DNA of 64,000 bases from CAUZWH01 sp965224275 (GCA_965224275.1 CBDCYR010000009.1:310001-374000); one strand, 5' to 3'; shown: positions 52,882 to 62,067, counted from the first letter of the stretch. The notes: generated by a model not told the origin, from the letters alone. Program-made: numbers and translations.

Positions 52882-53582
52882 GTGGCGGGCGATCCGGATA
52901 AGTCCTCGAAGCCGCACTACCACGGACATCGGGCGCGGCTGCGGGAGCGCTTTCTGAAGGCTGGCGCGGCCGCCCTGCCAGACTATGGTTGCTGGAGCTG
53001 CTGCTGTTTCAGGCGCAGCCGCGCGGCGATACCAAGCCACTCGCCAAGCGCCTGCTGGCCGCCTTCGATGACAACTTTGCCGAGGTGGTCAGCGCGCCAC
53101 CGGAGAAACTGCGAGAGATCGAGGGCGTCGGCGACGCCGCTGTAGCGGCGCTCAAGACCGGCGAAGCCGTGGCGCTGCGCCTGATGCAAATGCGGGTGCT
53201 CGATCGCGACGTGCTGTCGTCGTGGCACGACCTGATCGCCTATTGCCAGGCCAAGATGGCGCACGAGAGCCGCGAGCACTTCCATATCCTGTTCCTCGAC
53301 ACCCGCAACCGATTGATCGCCGATGAGCGGCAGCAGACCGGCACCATAACCCATGCGTCGGTGTATCCGCGCGAGGTCATCAAGCGGGCTCTCGATCTCT
53401 CGGCGGCGGCGGTGATCCTGGTGCACAACCACCCCTCGGGCGATCCGACGCCGTCGCAAGCCGACATCGAGATGACACGCAAGATTGCCGAGGCCGGACG
53501 CACGCTTGGGGTCGTGGTGCACGATCACCTGGTCGTCGCCCGTGGTGGCTACACCAGCTTCCGCGCCGACGGCCTGCTGTGA
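52882..53582 (+). pseudogene. radC: RadC family protein (JAMM/MPN+) with one frameshift
   Basis: The gene starts at GTG 52882 (HYHGHRARLRERFLKAGAAA) and goes out of frame after LPDYG, near 52988. In the next frame it continues LLELLLFQAQPRGDTKPLAK with a helix-hairpin-helix (REIEGVGDAAVAALK) and the metalloprotease-like motif VILVHNHPSGDPTPSQAD. GACTAT-GG-TTGCTG lacks one base against the expected DYELLELL. Everything else, including the end overlapping the next gene, is normal, so the mutation is recent or an error. RadC is dispensable in many bacteria. Confidence 0.9.
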
Positions 53583-54577
53583 CGGAAGTCGCCAAACGCG
53601 CTCTAGGGCGCACCGGACTTGACATATCTGAACTGGCGATCGGCGGTGGCGTGGTCGGCGGCATCCTGCCGCTGGGCGAGGCGGATGCCCAACAACGGCT
53701 ACTCTCTCTGGCGCTGGCGAACGGCATCAACTGGATCGATACCGCCGCCGCCTACGGCCAGGGCAAGTCGGAGACCGCGCTGGGGCTTCTGCTAGCGAAT
53801 ATTCCGGGCCCGCAGCGGCCTCACATTGCCACCAAGTTCCGGCTCGATCCGACCAACCTCAATGACATTTCCGGCGACATCGAGGCGTCGGTCACCGCCA
53901 GCCTCAAGCGGCTGCAGTTATCGTCGGTCACGCTGCTGCAACTGCATAATCCGCTGGGCGGCCGGCAACGCGCGGCTGGCGGCCAGGCTCTCGCGCTCGA
54001 TGACGTCGAGAAAACCGGCGGTGTGCTGGACGCGATGGACGCGCTCAAGGCCCAGGGGTTCACCCGCCACATCGGGTTCACCGCGTTGGGCGTGCCCGAT
54101 TCGTGCCAGCGCTTGATTGAAAGCGGCCGCATCGACACCGCCCAGGTTTACTACAATCTGCTGAATCCAAGTGCCGGCCAAACCGTCGGCGAGAACTGGT
54201 CGACCACCGATTTCGCGCGCCTGATCGATGCCTGCGACGCCCACGGGGTCGGCGTACTGGTGATTCGGGTATTCGCCGCCGGGGTGCTGGCAACCCGCGA
54301 ACGGCACGGGCGTGAATCACCGTTGGTGCCGGGGGCCGAGATTGTCGCCGAAGAAGCCCGGGCCGAGCGCGTGTTCGAGGTGCTCGGCAGCGCCCACGGC
54401 TCGCGCGCGCAAGCGGCACTGCGCTTTGCCTTGGGCCATCCACGGATCGCCAGCGTGATCCTCGGTCTATCCGAAGTGGGTCAACTCGAAGAAGCGATCG
54501 CGGGCGCAGCCTTGGGCGGGCTGTCCACCGGCGGCCTGGCCGGGTTGGGACGCCTCTACGAGAACGATTTTGGATAG
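53579..54577 (+). CDS. Aldo/keto reductase family protein
   Basis: A 332-aa (beta/alpha)8 oxidoreductase. RALGRTGLDISELAIGGGVV starts the barrel, WIDTAAAYGQGKSETALG contains the catalytic Asp/Tyr pair, ATKFRLDP holds the Lys, and LLQLHNPLGG the His. The subgroup resembles D-threo-aldose/galactose dehydrogenases. GTG at 53579 overlaps the radC stop (GTGA), indicating coupling. Substrate unknown. Confidence 0.88.
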   Translation: MTEVAKRALGRTGLDISELAIGGGVVGGILPLGEADAQQRLLSLALANGINWIDTAAAYGQGKSETALGLLLANIPGPQRPHIATKFRLDPTNLNDISGDIEASVTASLKRLQLSSVTLLQLHNPLGGRQRAAGGQALALDDVEKTGGVLDAMDALKAQGFTRHIGFTALGVPDSCQRLIESGRIDTAQVYYNLLNPSAGQTVGENWSTTDFARLIDACDAHGVGVLVIRVFAAGVLATRERHGRESPLVPGAEIVAEEARAERVFEVLGSAHGSRAQAALRFALGHPRIASVILGLSEVGQLEEAIAGAALGGLSTGGLAGLGRLYENDFG

Positions 54578-54587
54578 TATTGCGGCC

Positions 54588-55061
54588 ATGGATTCGAATG
54601 GTTCAACACCTGCACGCATGGACCGCGGCAACCGTGCCTATCCCAAGCGCCCGTTCGTCGGGGTCGGCGCCATCGTGTTCAAAGGCAACGACGTGTTGCT
54701 GATCAAGCGGGGACGACCGCCGCGGCAGGGAATCTGGAGTATTCCGGGCGGCCTGCAAGAGATTGGCGAAACCGTTTTTGCGACTGCGGCGCGCGAGATC
54801 CTGGAGGAAACCAGGGTGACCGTGGAGGTGATCGAGCTGGTCGATGTCGTCGATTCGATCACCCGGGACGACGCCAATCGCACGCAATACCACTACACCC
54901 TGGTCGACGTCCGCGCCGAGTGGCGGGCCGGCGCGGCGGTTGCGGCCGATGATGCCGAGGCGGTGGTGTGGGCCGCGCTCGACGCGCTGGAGCCGTTCGA
55001 CCTATGGTCGGAAACGGATCGGGTGATTCGAAAGGCCGCCGAGCAGCGCGGACGCGCTTAG
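54588..55061 (+). CDS. NUDIX hydrolase
   Basis: A 157-aa protein. The NUDIX box is GGLQEIGETVFATAAREILE followed by ETRV; the usual late Gly is Arg here, while the glutamates needed for metal binding remain. FVGVGAIVFKGNDVLLIKRG and GIWSIPGG are typical of the ADP-ribose pyrophosphatase-like group. ATG 54588 is chosen; a TTG at 54570 overlapping the previous gene is possible. Substrate not predictable. Confidence 0.85.
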   Translation: MDSNGSTPARMDRGNRAYPKRPFVGVGAIVFKGNDVLLIKRGRPPRQGIWSIPGGLQEIGETVFATAAREILEETRVTVEVIELVDVVDSITRDDANRTQYHYTLVDVRAEWRAGAAVAADDAEAVVWAALDALEPFDLWSETDRVIRKAAEQRGRA

Positions 55062-55086
55062 TTGGTAGGATTGGCGGGTTTGGCAG

Positions 55087-55192
55087 CCCCCTCACCCCCG
55101 CCCTCTCCCACGCTGGGGAGAGGGAGTTTAATATGCCGCCCACGCGGTGGAGTTCCCTCTCCCCAGCGTGGGAGAGGGGTAGGGTGAGGGGT
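55087..55192. repeat. GC-rich inverted repeat, CCCTCACCCC type (copy 2)
   Basis: Outer arms CCCCCTCACCCCCGCCCTC and its near-complement enclose an inner pair where CCCTCTCCCACGCTGGGG is mirrored exactly by CCCCAGCGTGGGAGAGGG. The centre is short and unpaired. Related to the copy at 52728. Between convergent genes it could also act as a bidirectional terminator. Confidence 0.8.
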
Positions 55193-55225
55193 CGAGTTGT
55201 TTCAAATGCCAATTACTTGCGGGAT

Positions 55226-55723
55226 CTATACCGCTACGCGGACGTTGGCGAAGAAGGCCAGCAGCCACAGGGTTGCCAATGCCACCGCCCAGGTCTTGTT
55301 GCGGACGATGCCGTCGCCGCGCGCGGCCGGCATGATCACGCTGATCAGGCCGGCGAGGAAGTAGTAGGAAACCGCGTAGCTGAGGGTCGAGAGCACCACC
55401 AGCCCATCGTCCGGCCGGCTCGCCTTCAGCGCCGGATAGTAGCGAACGAAGGCACAAACCGTCGACGCAAACAGGAGGATGAAGGGGGTGTGCGGGCCGA
55501 AATAGCGCGTCGCTGCGAACTGCGCGCGTCGGGTCGTGAGATCGCGCACGACCGTGCGGATAATGAGAAATAGTCCGTAGGCGGTGGCCGCGACCCCGAC
55601 GATGATCCAACCGCTAGCGTCCAACTGTTTCCCCGGGTTTGACGTTTCGGGCCCCAACAATAGCCCACACCGCCGCCGCCGGAGAACCGATTTCAATGCG
55701 AAATTACTGGCAGCGAGGCTCAT
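55226..55723 (-). CDS. Hypothetical membrane protein
   Basis: A 165-aa protein with about four hydrophobic segments: GWIIVGVAATAYGLFLII, PFILLFASTVCAFVRYY, VVLSTLSYAVSYYFLAGLIS and TWAVALATLWLLAFF. The basic stretch near the N-terminus (LRRRRCGLLLG) may not be part of the mature start; the true start could be internal, as no Met lies near the first helix. I do not recognise the family. It converges on the NUDIX gene and is divergent from purB. Confidence 0.6.
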   Translation of the reverse strand: MSLAASNFALKSVLRRRRCGLLLGPETSNPGKQLDASGWIIVGVAATAYGLFLIIRTVVRDLTTRRAQFAATRYFGPHTPFILLFASTVCAFVRYYPALKASRPDDGLVVLSTLSYAVSYYFLAGLISVIMPAARGDGIVRNKTWAVALATLWLLAFFANVRVAV

Positions 55724-55813
55724 GATTGACCCCGACTCCGGAGTGCCTGTGATATGATCGGCGTTCGCGAAACCTCGGCGCTATCTCGGCGCTATGAAGG
55801 ACCCCATCGACGC

Positions 55814-57142
55814 ATGATTCCCCGTTATACCCGACCCGAAATGGCCGCCATCTGGGCGCCGGAAACCAGATTCGAAATCTGGCTCGAGATCGAAACCCTC
55901 GCCTGTGAGGCGCAGGAGAAGCTCGGAATTATCCCGGCCGGAGTCGCGGCAGCGTTACGCGAGCGCGGTCGGTTTGAGGTGGCGCGGATCGACGAAATCG
56001 AACGCGAGGTCAAGCACGACGTGATCGCGTTTCTCACCAACCTGGCCGAGCATGTCGGCGAAGAGGCGCGCTTTGTTCATCAGGGTATGACGTCGTCGGA
56101 CGTTCTCGATACCTGCTTTGGCGTGCAGTTGGTGCGGGCGACCGATCTGCTGGCCACGGATCTGGTGCGCGTCAAACATGCGCTGCACGCCCAAGCGCTG
56201 GCCCATAAGGACACGCCGTGTATCGGCCGCAGCCACGGGATCCACGCCGAACCCACCACCTTCGGGCTCAAAATGGCGCAAGCCCATGCCGAGTTCGATC
56301 GTGCCAGCGCACGATTGGCGGCGGCGCGCGAGGAAATCGCGGTGTGCGCCATTTCCGGTGCGGTCGGGACCTTTGCCAATATCGATCCCGCGGTCGAGGC
56401 CCACGTGGCGCAGGCACTGGGGCTGGCGGTGGAGCCGATATCGACACAAATCGTGCCGCGCGACCGCCATGCCGCTTATTTTGCGGCGCTGGCGGTGATC
56501 GCGAGCTCGGTGGAGCGGCTGGCGACCGAGATCCGCCATCTGCAACGCACCGAGGTGCGCGAGGCCGAGGAAGCATTCACGGCCGGGCAGAAAGGCTCGT
56601 CGTCGATGCCGCACAAACGCAACCCGGTGCTGTCGGAGAACCTCACCGGTCTGGCGCGGCTGGTCCGCGCAACCGTGATCCCGGCATTGGAGAATGTAGC
56701 GCTGTGGCACGAGCGCGACATCTCGCATTCCTCGGTTGAGCGGGTCATTGCGCCCGATGCGACGCAGGCGCTGGATTTCGCGCTCAGCCGCCTTGCCGGC
56801 ATGATGGAAAACCTCATCGTCTACCCCGAACGCATGCGTCACAATCTCGATGCGCTGGGCGGGCTGATTCACTCGCAACGGGTGTTGTTGGCCCTGACCC
56901 AGGCCGGCATGAGCCGCGAGGGCGCCTATGGCGCGGTGCAGCGCAACGCCATGCGGGTGTGGGAGGAGAACACCGGGTTCCTCGATCTGCTCAAGGCCGA
57001 TCCGGAGATCGCGGGCGTGTTAACGGCCGAAGAGATCGAGGCGCTGTTTGATCTCGACCATCACCTGCGGCATGTCGACGACATATTTGCGCGGGTTTTT
57101 GGCGCCGAAGCGCCAATGGTCAAGGCGGTTGCGGGCGGCTAG
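55814..57142 (+). CDS. purB: Adenylosuccinate lyase
   Basis: A 442-aa fumarase-superfamily enzyme acting twice in purine synthesis. The superfamily signature is GSSSMPHKRNP; HQGMTSSDVLDTCF and IGRSHGIHAEPTTFGLKM contain the catalytic histidines' regions. The start MIPRYTRPEMAAIWAPE is standard, so ATG 55814 is used; an earlier ATG would add 20 unrelated residues. It is the first of the purine genes here but separated from purC by about 850 bases. Confidence 0.97.
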   Translation: MIPRYTRPEMAAIWAPETRFEIWLEIETLACEAQEKLGIIPAGVAAALRERGRFEVARIDEIEREVKHDVIAFLTNLAEHVGEEARFVHQGMTSSDVLDTCFGVQLVRATDLLATDLVRVKHALHAQALAHKDTPCIGRSHGIHAEPTTFGLKMAQAHAEFDRASARLAAAREEIAVCAISGAVGTFANIDPAVEAHVAQALGLAVEPISTQIVPRDRHAAYFAALAVIASSVERLATEIRHLQRTEVREAEEAFTAGQKGSSSMPHKRNPVLSENLTGLARLVRATVIPALENVALWHERDISHSSVERVIAPDATQALDFALSRLAGMMENLIVYPERMRHNLDALGGLIHSQRVLLALTQAGMSREGAYGAVQRNAMRVWEENTGFLDLLKADPEIAGVLTAEEIEALFDLDHHLRHVDDIFARVFGAEAPMVKAVAGG

Positions 57143-57167
57143 CAGGCTTTAGCGTTTGATTAGTGAA

Positions 57168-57247
57168 CTAGCCGGCCCACGCCCCCGGCCCAACCACCCC
57201 AAGGTTATCCTTATCGGGTGGTTGGGCCGGGGGCGTGGGCCGGCTAG
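57168..57247. repeat. Perfect 32-bp-stem hairpin (copy 1)
   Basis: 57168-57199 and 57216-57247 are exact reverse complements around a 16-base loop (CAAGGTTATCCTTATC), beginning and ending in CTAG. It starts 25 bases after the purB stop. A second copy lies at 62812-62891 with the same loop but one base changed, and a paired change in the stem. Confidence 0.95.
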
Positions 57248-57264
57248 GCCCCAATCAGATACGT

Positions 57265-57314
57265 GGTTGGGCCGGGGGTTCGAGGGCGCAAAGCGCACTC
57301 GTGGGGCCGGCTAG
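57265..57314. repeat. Partial relative of the hairpin family
   Basis: It begins GGTTGGGCCGGGGG as in the right arm of the full hairpin, then TTCGAGGGCGCAAAGC and ends GGGGCCGGCTAG. A close match is at 62346-62394, where the inner part can form a hairpin (CGAGGGCGGAAACGCCCTCG). So two structural variants of one dispersed element exist. Confidence 0.75.
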
Positions 57315-57322
57315 TCACTATC

Positions 57323-57423
57323 GAAATCAGCCCTTGGCGAAATCAGCCCTTGGCGAAATCAGCCCTTGGCGAAATCAGCCCTTGGCGAAATCAGCCCTTG
57401 GCGAAATCAGCCCTTGGCGAAAT
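57323..57423. repeat. Six tandem copies of a 16-bp unit at the 3' end of the zeta-subunit gene
   Basis: GAAATCAGCCCTTGGC is repeated six times exactly from 57323 to 57418, followed by a partial GAAAT. Three copies lie inside the coding region of the ATPase zeta gene and three after its stop. Confidence 0.97.
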
Positions 57424-57749
57424 TTGGCGGGCTCGTTTTGGAGTTGTTCGGCGGCGACGTCGTGGAGGCGTTCCATCTCGCTGCGCACCTGTTGCTCGGA
57501 GACTTTGGCGTCCTTGGCCTGGAGATCGGCCCAGACCTTGCGAAAGACGTCCTCTTGGCCGGGTTCGGTGAAATCGACCTGAACGAGGTCGCGTGCATAG
57601 GCGTCGGCCGCGTCACCGGTGATACCGAGGTGTTCAGCGACCCATAGTCCGAGCAGTTTTACCCGTCGCGCATTGACCTTGAAGCCAAGCTCCGCGTCGT
57701 GGGCAAACTTCGCTTCTTCTGCTTTTTCGCGATCCTTGAACGAGGTCAT
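57375..57749 (-). CDS. ATP synthase F1 inhibitor, zeta subunit (DUF1476)
   Basis: A 124-aa protein of the alphaproteobacterial zeta family, which binds F1 and blocks ATP hydrolysis. The hallmark N-terminus TSFKDREKAEEAKFAHDAEL is present, followed by ARRVKLLGLWVAEHLGITGD and the four-helix body (QEDVFRKVWADLQAKD). The last 16 residues (RQGLISPRADFAKG at the end) are not family sequence: they are translated from the 16-bp tandem repeat, each unit in a different frame, and the third supplies TGA. The usual protein is about 105 residues. It partners the F1 subunits encoded at 5-10 kb. Confidence 0.9.
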   Translation of the reverse strand: MTSFKDREKAEEAKFAHDAELGFKVNARRVKLLGLWVAEHLGITGDAADAYARDLVQVDFTEPGQEDVFRKVWADLQAKDAKVSEQQVRSEMERLHDVAAEQLQNEPAKFRQGLISPRADFAKG

Positions 57750-57991
57750 TGGGCGCTCCGTTAGAGTCTACTTAGGGCGGATTTCACGCACTGCATTACG
57801 TGCGCTGCAAGTCGTCAACGGGATAGCTGCTTCGCGTCACTTACGCAAGTCTGCCAACCATCGAAATGAGTTTGTTGGCACGTGCCGATGGCGTTGATTC
57901 AGGTTCGTCAATTCAGCTATGTTGCTGGGCGTTCTCGTGCGCCCTTTTTTTCTCACTCCGCGCACGCCCCTTTACATTGTGGATCGACACT

Positions 57992-58762
57992 ATGCCCCGT
58001 CGCAGACAGCTATATGAGGGTAAGGCCAAGGTGCTTTTCGAGGGACCCGAGCCCGGTACATTGGTCGCCTATTTCAAGGACGACGCCACCGCCTTCAACA
58101 ATCAGAAAAAAGGCACGATCGACGGTAAGGGGGTCATCAACAATCGGATTTCCGAACATTTGATGACCCGCCTCAACGATATCGGCGTGCCGACGCATTT
58201 CGTGCGGCGTTTGAACATGCGCGAACAGCTGGTCAAGGAAGTCGAGATCATTCCGGTGGAAGTGGTGGTGCGCAACATCGTCGCCGGCTCGCTTGCCAAA
58301 CGGCTGGGCATGGACGAGGGCACCGCCTTGCCGCGCTCGATCATCGAGTACTACTACAAGAATGACGAGCTCGGCGATCCCATGATCTCCGAGGAGCACA
58401 TCACCGCGTTCAGTTGGGCCCATCCCCAGGAACTCGACGAAATCGTCCAGCTGTCGCTGCGGATCAACGATTTTCTGTCCGGCCTGTTCTACGGCATCGG
58501 CATTCGACTGGTCGATTTCAAACTGGAATATGGGCGGCTGTTCGAAAACGAGCAGATGCGCATCGTGCTGGCCGACGAAATCAGCCCCGATAGCTGCCGC
58601 TTATGGGATCTCGAAACCAACGAAAAACTCGACAAGGACCGGTTCCGCCGCGACCTCGGAAATATCCCCGAGGCCTATCACGAGGTTGCCAAGCGACTCG
58701 GCATTCTGCGCGATGCCGAGGTATCGGATATCAAAAGCAAGGGTCCCAAACTCGTTCAATAG
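57992..58762 (+). CDS. purC: Phosphoribosylaminoimidazole-succinocarboxamide synthase
   Basis: A 256-aa SAICAR synthetase. RRRQLYEGKAKVLFEGPEPG, DDATAFNNQKKGTIDGKGVI, PVEVVVRNIVAGSLAKRLG and LADEISPDSCRLWD are canonical. ATG 57992 gives the family start; an upstream frame extends 42 codons but is not coding-like. First gene of purC-purS-purQ-purL. Confidence 0.97.
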   Translation: MPRRRQLYEGKAKVLFEGPEPGTLVAYFKDDATAFNNQKKGTIDGKGVINNRISEHLMTRLNDIGVPTHFVRRLNMREQLVKEVEIIPVEVVVRNIVAGSLAKRLGMDEGTALPRSIIEYYYKNDELGDPMISEEHITAFSWAHPQELDEIVQLSLRINDFLSGLFYGIGIRLVDFKLEYGRLFENEQMRIVLADEISPDSCRLWDLETNEKLDKDRFRRDLGNIPEAYHEVAKRLGILRDAEVSDIKSKGPKLVQ

Positions 58763-58837
58763 GCCAGCAGCGAGCTGCGTTGACGCGGTTCTGAGCGGTA
58801 GCAAAGGACGCAGCCGACCGGGCGATCGAGGCACGCT

Positions 58838-59080
58838 ATGAAGGCCCGCATCCACATCACCCTGAAGCCCGGGGTCCACGACCCGCAGGGGCGCGCGATT
58901 GGCAACGCACTGGCGGCGCTCGGCTTCAGCGGCGTCGATGACGTGCGCCAGGGCAAGTATCTCGAGATCGAGCTTGGCGAGGGCGATCGCACCACCGCGC
59001 TAACGGTGGCCGAGGACATGTGCACCAAGCTGCTGGCCAATCCGGTGATTGAAAACTACACGGTCGAACTTGAGGATTAG
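58838..59080 (+). CDS. purS: FGAM synthase subunit PurS
   Basis: An 80-aa subunit that bridges PurQ and PurL. The sequence MKARIHITLKPGVHDPQGRA, GFSGVDDVRQGKYLEIEL and CTKLLANPVIENYTVEL follows the family closely. Six bases separate it from purQ. Confidence 0.96.
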   Translation: MKARIHITLKPGVHDPQGRAIGNALAALGFSGVDDVRQGKYLEIELGEGDRTTALTVAEDMCTKLLANPVIENYTVELED

Positions 59081-59086
59081 CGGGCG

Positions 59087-59776
59087 ATGAAGGCCGGAAT
59101 CATTGTGTTTCCCGGCTCCAATTGCGACCGCGACATCCAGGTCGCGCTCGGCCAAAGCCTCGACAACCGGCCGCAGATGATCTGGCACCGCGAGACAACG
59201 CTGCCCGAACTCGACCTGATCGTCATTCCCGGCGGCTTCTCCTACGGCGACTATCTGCGCTCCGGCGCGATGGCGGCGCATTCGCCGGCCATGCGCGAGG
59301 TGGTGGCCCGGGCCAAGGCCGGGGTGCCGGTGCTGGCGATCTGCAACGGCTTCCAGATCCTTACCGAATGCGGATTGCTGCCGGGTATCCTGATGCCCAA
59401 CGCCAATCTGAAATTCGTCTGCCGCGACGTGTTTCTCCGGGTCGAGAACCCGTTTACCGCGTTTACCCACCACTACGACGACGGCGAGGTCATCCGGGTG
59501 CCCGTGGCTCATCACGACGGCAACTACTTTGTCGACCCCGATACCTATCAGGACCTTATCGCGCACGACCAGATCGCGTTTCGCTATTGCAACGCTAGCG
59601 GCGAGGTCAACGAAAATGCCAACCCCAATGGCTCGCTCGACAATATCGCTGGTGTCGTCAATCGCGACCGCACGGTGCTGGGTCTGATGCCTCACCCGGA
59701 GCGGCTCGCCGACGACCGGCTCGGCGGCAATGACGGCCGCGCCATGTTCGACGGGCTGGTCGCGGCGCTTTCATGA
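59087..59776 (+). CDS. purQ: FGAM synthase glutaminase subunit PurQ
   Basis: A 229-aa class I glutamine amidotransferase feeding ammonia to PurL. The nucleophile cysteine is in VLAICNGFQIL, GGFSYGDYLRSGAMAAHSP is the oxyanion region and the His-Glu pair is in LGLMPHPERL. Its stop overlaps the purL start (ATGA). Confidence 0.97.
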   Translation: MKAGIIVFPGSNCDRDIQVALGQSLDNRPQMIWHRETTLPELDLIVIPGGFSYGDYLRSGAMAAHSPAMREVVARAKAGVPVLAICNGFQILTECGLLPGILMPNANLKFVCRDVFLRVENPFTAFTHHYDDGEVIRVPVAHHDGNYFVDPDTYQDLIAHDQIAFRYCNASGEVNENANPNGSLDNIAGVVNRDRTVLGLMPHPERLADDRLGGNDGRAMFDGLVAALS

Positions 59777-62067
59777 CCCAAAATATCAAACAAGATATCA
59801 ATCAAGACATCCAAAACGACATCAAACACGACATCGTCCTCGATCCGGTGGTCGTTATCTCGGCTGACCGGGTCGCCGAGCATGGGCTTTCCGAAACCGA
59901 ATATCGCCGCGTGTTGGACATATTGGGGCGCGAACCCAATCTCACCGAGCTCGGCATCTTCTCGGTGATGTGGAGCGAACACTGTTCTTACAAGTCGTCG
60001 AAGAAATGGCTGCGAACCCTGCCGACCGAGGCGCCCTGGGTGATCTGCGGGCCCGGGGAGAACGCCGGCGTGATCGATATCGGCCAGGGCCAGGCGGTGG
60101 TGTTCAAGATGGAAAGCCACAACCACCCGTCGTTTATCGAGCCCTACCAGGGCGCGGCAACCGGGGTCGGAGGCATTCTGCGCGATGTCTTCACCATGGG
60201 CGCGCGCCCCATCGCCAACCTCAACGCGCTGCGTTTCGGCGATCCCAGCCACCCCCGCACGCGTCACCTGGTGGGTGGCGTCGTCGGTGGGATCGGCGAC
60301 TACGGCAATTGCGTCGGCGTGCCCACGGTGGGCGGCGAATGCACCTTTGATGCGAGCTACAACGGCAACAACCTGGTCAACGCAATGACGGTGGGTCTGG
60401 CCGATAGCGAGCGCATTTTCTACGCACGCGCGGTCGGAATCGGCAATCCGGTGGTTTATGTCGGCTCCAAAACCGGGCGCGACGGTATTCACGGCGCGAC
60501 CATGGCGTCGGCCGAGTTCGATGATCAGTCGGACGAGAAGCGCCCGACCGTGCAGGTCGGCGACCCCTTCACCGAAAAACTGCTGCTCGAGGCATGCCTC
60601 GAATTGATGGCGACCGACGCCATCGTCGCTATCCAGGATATGGGCGCCGCCGGGCTCACCTCGTCGGCGTTCGAAATGGCCTCGAAGGGCGAGGTCGGGC
60701 TCGAACTCGACCTCGGGCAGGTACCGACCCGCGAACCCGCGATGACGCCCTACGAGATCATGCTATCGGAGAGCCAGGAGCGCATGCTGATGGTGCTTCA
60801 GGATGGCCGCGAAGACGTCGCGCGTCGTGTGTTCGAGAAATGGGAACTCGATTTCGCGGTGATCGGACGCCTTACCGAGGGCGGCCACATGGTGCTCAAG
60901 CTCGATGGGCAGACCGTCGCCGACCTACCGATTGCACCGCTGGCCGAAGCCGCGCCCGAATACGACCGGCCATGGACGCTGCCATCAACCCGCGAAGGCC
61001 AGGCCACCACGCCCGAACCGGGCAGGCTGGACCCCATCGATCTCGCCGATGCATTGCGGCGGGTGCTCGGATCGCCCGACATGGCCGGCAAGCGCTGGGT
61101 GTGGGAGCAATACGACCACATGGTGATGGCCGATACCGTGCGCCGGCCCGGCGGCGACGCGGCGGTGATCCGGGTGCACGGCTCCAACCGCGGCCTCGCG
61201 CTCGCGACCGACTGTACGCCGCGCTATTGCGCGGCCGACCCGGTGGTCGGCGGACGCCAGGCGGTTGCCGAATGCTGGCGCAACCTCACGGCGGTAGGTG
61301 CCAGGCCCCTGGCGGTCACCGATTGTCTCAATTTCGGCAGCCCCGAACGCGACGATGTGATGGGCCAATTCGTCGGCGCCATCCAGGGCATGGGTGAGGC
61401 CTGTACCGCGCTCGATTTCCCGGTGGTCTCGGGCAATGTGTCGTTCTACAACGAGACCAACGGCGTCGCCATCAAACCGACCCCGCAAATCGGCGGCGTC
61501 GGGCTGATCGACGACCTCGATCGGCTGGTAGACATAGGCCTATCCGCGGCCGACGAGGCGATTGTGGTGGTGGGCGCCACCCGCGGGCATCTGGACCAAT
61601 CAATTTTCAACCGTGTCATCGAAGCAACCGAAAGCGGCGACGCGCCGCCGGTCGATCTTGCGGTCGAACGACGCAACGGCGATTTCGTGCGCGACGCGAT
61701 CCACCAGGGCCGCATAACCGCCTGTCACGACGTCGCCGATGGCGGGCTGCTGGCGGCAATAGCCGAGATGGCGCTGGCCGGTGATATCGGCGCCGACCTG
61801 CAGGATCCTGGAAACGGGATCGATTCGGTGGGGTTTTGGTTCGGCGAGGATCAGGCGCGCTATGTGGTAACCGTGGCCGCGCGCGACGTTGCAGCGCTGA
61901 TCGCCGAGGCCGGGCAACGCGAGGTCCCGGTTTTCGCGCTTGGTGTCGTGGCAGGAAAAAATTTGACAGTTGGCGCCGACACCATCATATCGTTAGACGA
62001 GTTGCGTACCGCGCATGAGCGCTGGTTGCCGCGCTACATGGCGGGCGGCGCCCAAAACGGAAATTGA
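59773..62067 (+). CDS. purL: FGAM synthase large subunit PurL (small form)
   Basis: A 764-aa ATP-dependent enzyme of the three-component type working with PurS and PurQ. ELGIFSVMWSEHCSYKSSKK, ESHNHPSFIEPYQGAATGVG, QDMGAAGLTSSAFEMASKGE and VSGNVSFYNETNG are conserved. The first 20 residues (TQNIKQDINQDIQNDIKHDI) are a low-complexity Asn/Asp/Ile/Lys stretch not seen in normal PurL, ahead of the usual beginning (VAEHGLSETEYRR); a later in-frame start is possible but none has a good ribosome site. Confidence 0.97.
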   Translation: MTQNIKQDINQDIQNDIKHDIVLDPVVVISADRVAEHGLSETEYRRVLDILGREPNLTELGIFSVMWSEHCSYKSSKKWLRTLPTEAPWVICGPGENAGVIDIGQGQAVVFKMESHNHPSFIEPYQGAATGVGGILRDVFTMGARPIANLNALRFGDPSHPRTRHLVGGVVGGIGDYGNCVGVPTVGGECTFDASYNGNNLVNAMTVGLADSERIFYARAVGIGNPVVYVGSKTGRDGIHGATMASAEFDDQSDEKRPTVQVGDPFTEKLLLEACLELMATDAIVAIQDMGAAGLTSSAFEMASKGEVGLELDLGQVPTREPAMTPYEIMLSESQERMLMVLQDGREDVARRVFEKWELDFAVIGRLTEGGHMVLKLDGQTVADLPIAPLAEAAPEYDRPWTLPSTREGQATTPEPGRLDPIDLADALRRVLGSPDMAGKRWVWEQYDHMVMADTVRRPGGDAAVIRVHGSNRGLALATDCTPRYCAADPVVGGRQAVAECWRNLTAVGARPLAVTDCLNFGSPERDDVMGQFVGAIQGMGEACTALDFPVVSGNVSFYNETNGVAIKPTPQIGGVGLIDDLDRLVDIGLSAADEAIVVVGATRGHLDQSIFNRVIEATESGDAPPVDLAVERRNGDFVRDAIHQGRITACHDVADGGLLAAIAEMALAGDIGADLQDPGNGIDSVGFWFGEDQARYVVTVAARDVAALIAEAGQREVPVFALGVVAGKNLTVGADTIISLDELRTAHERWLPRYMAGGAQNGN

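Noticed and set aside
57323..57423. CRISPR array
   Set aside because: The 16-bp units are directly adjacent with no spacers, and no cas genes are present.
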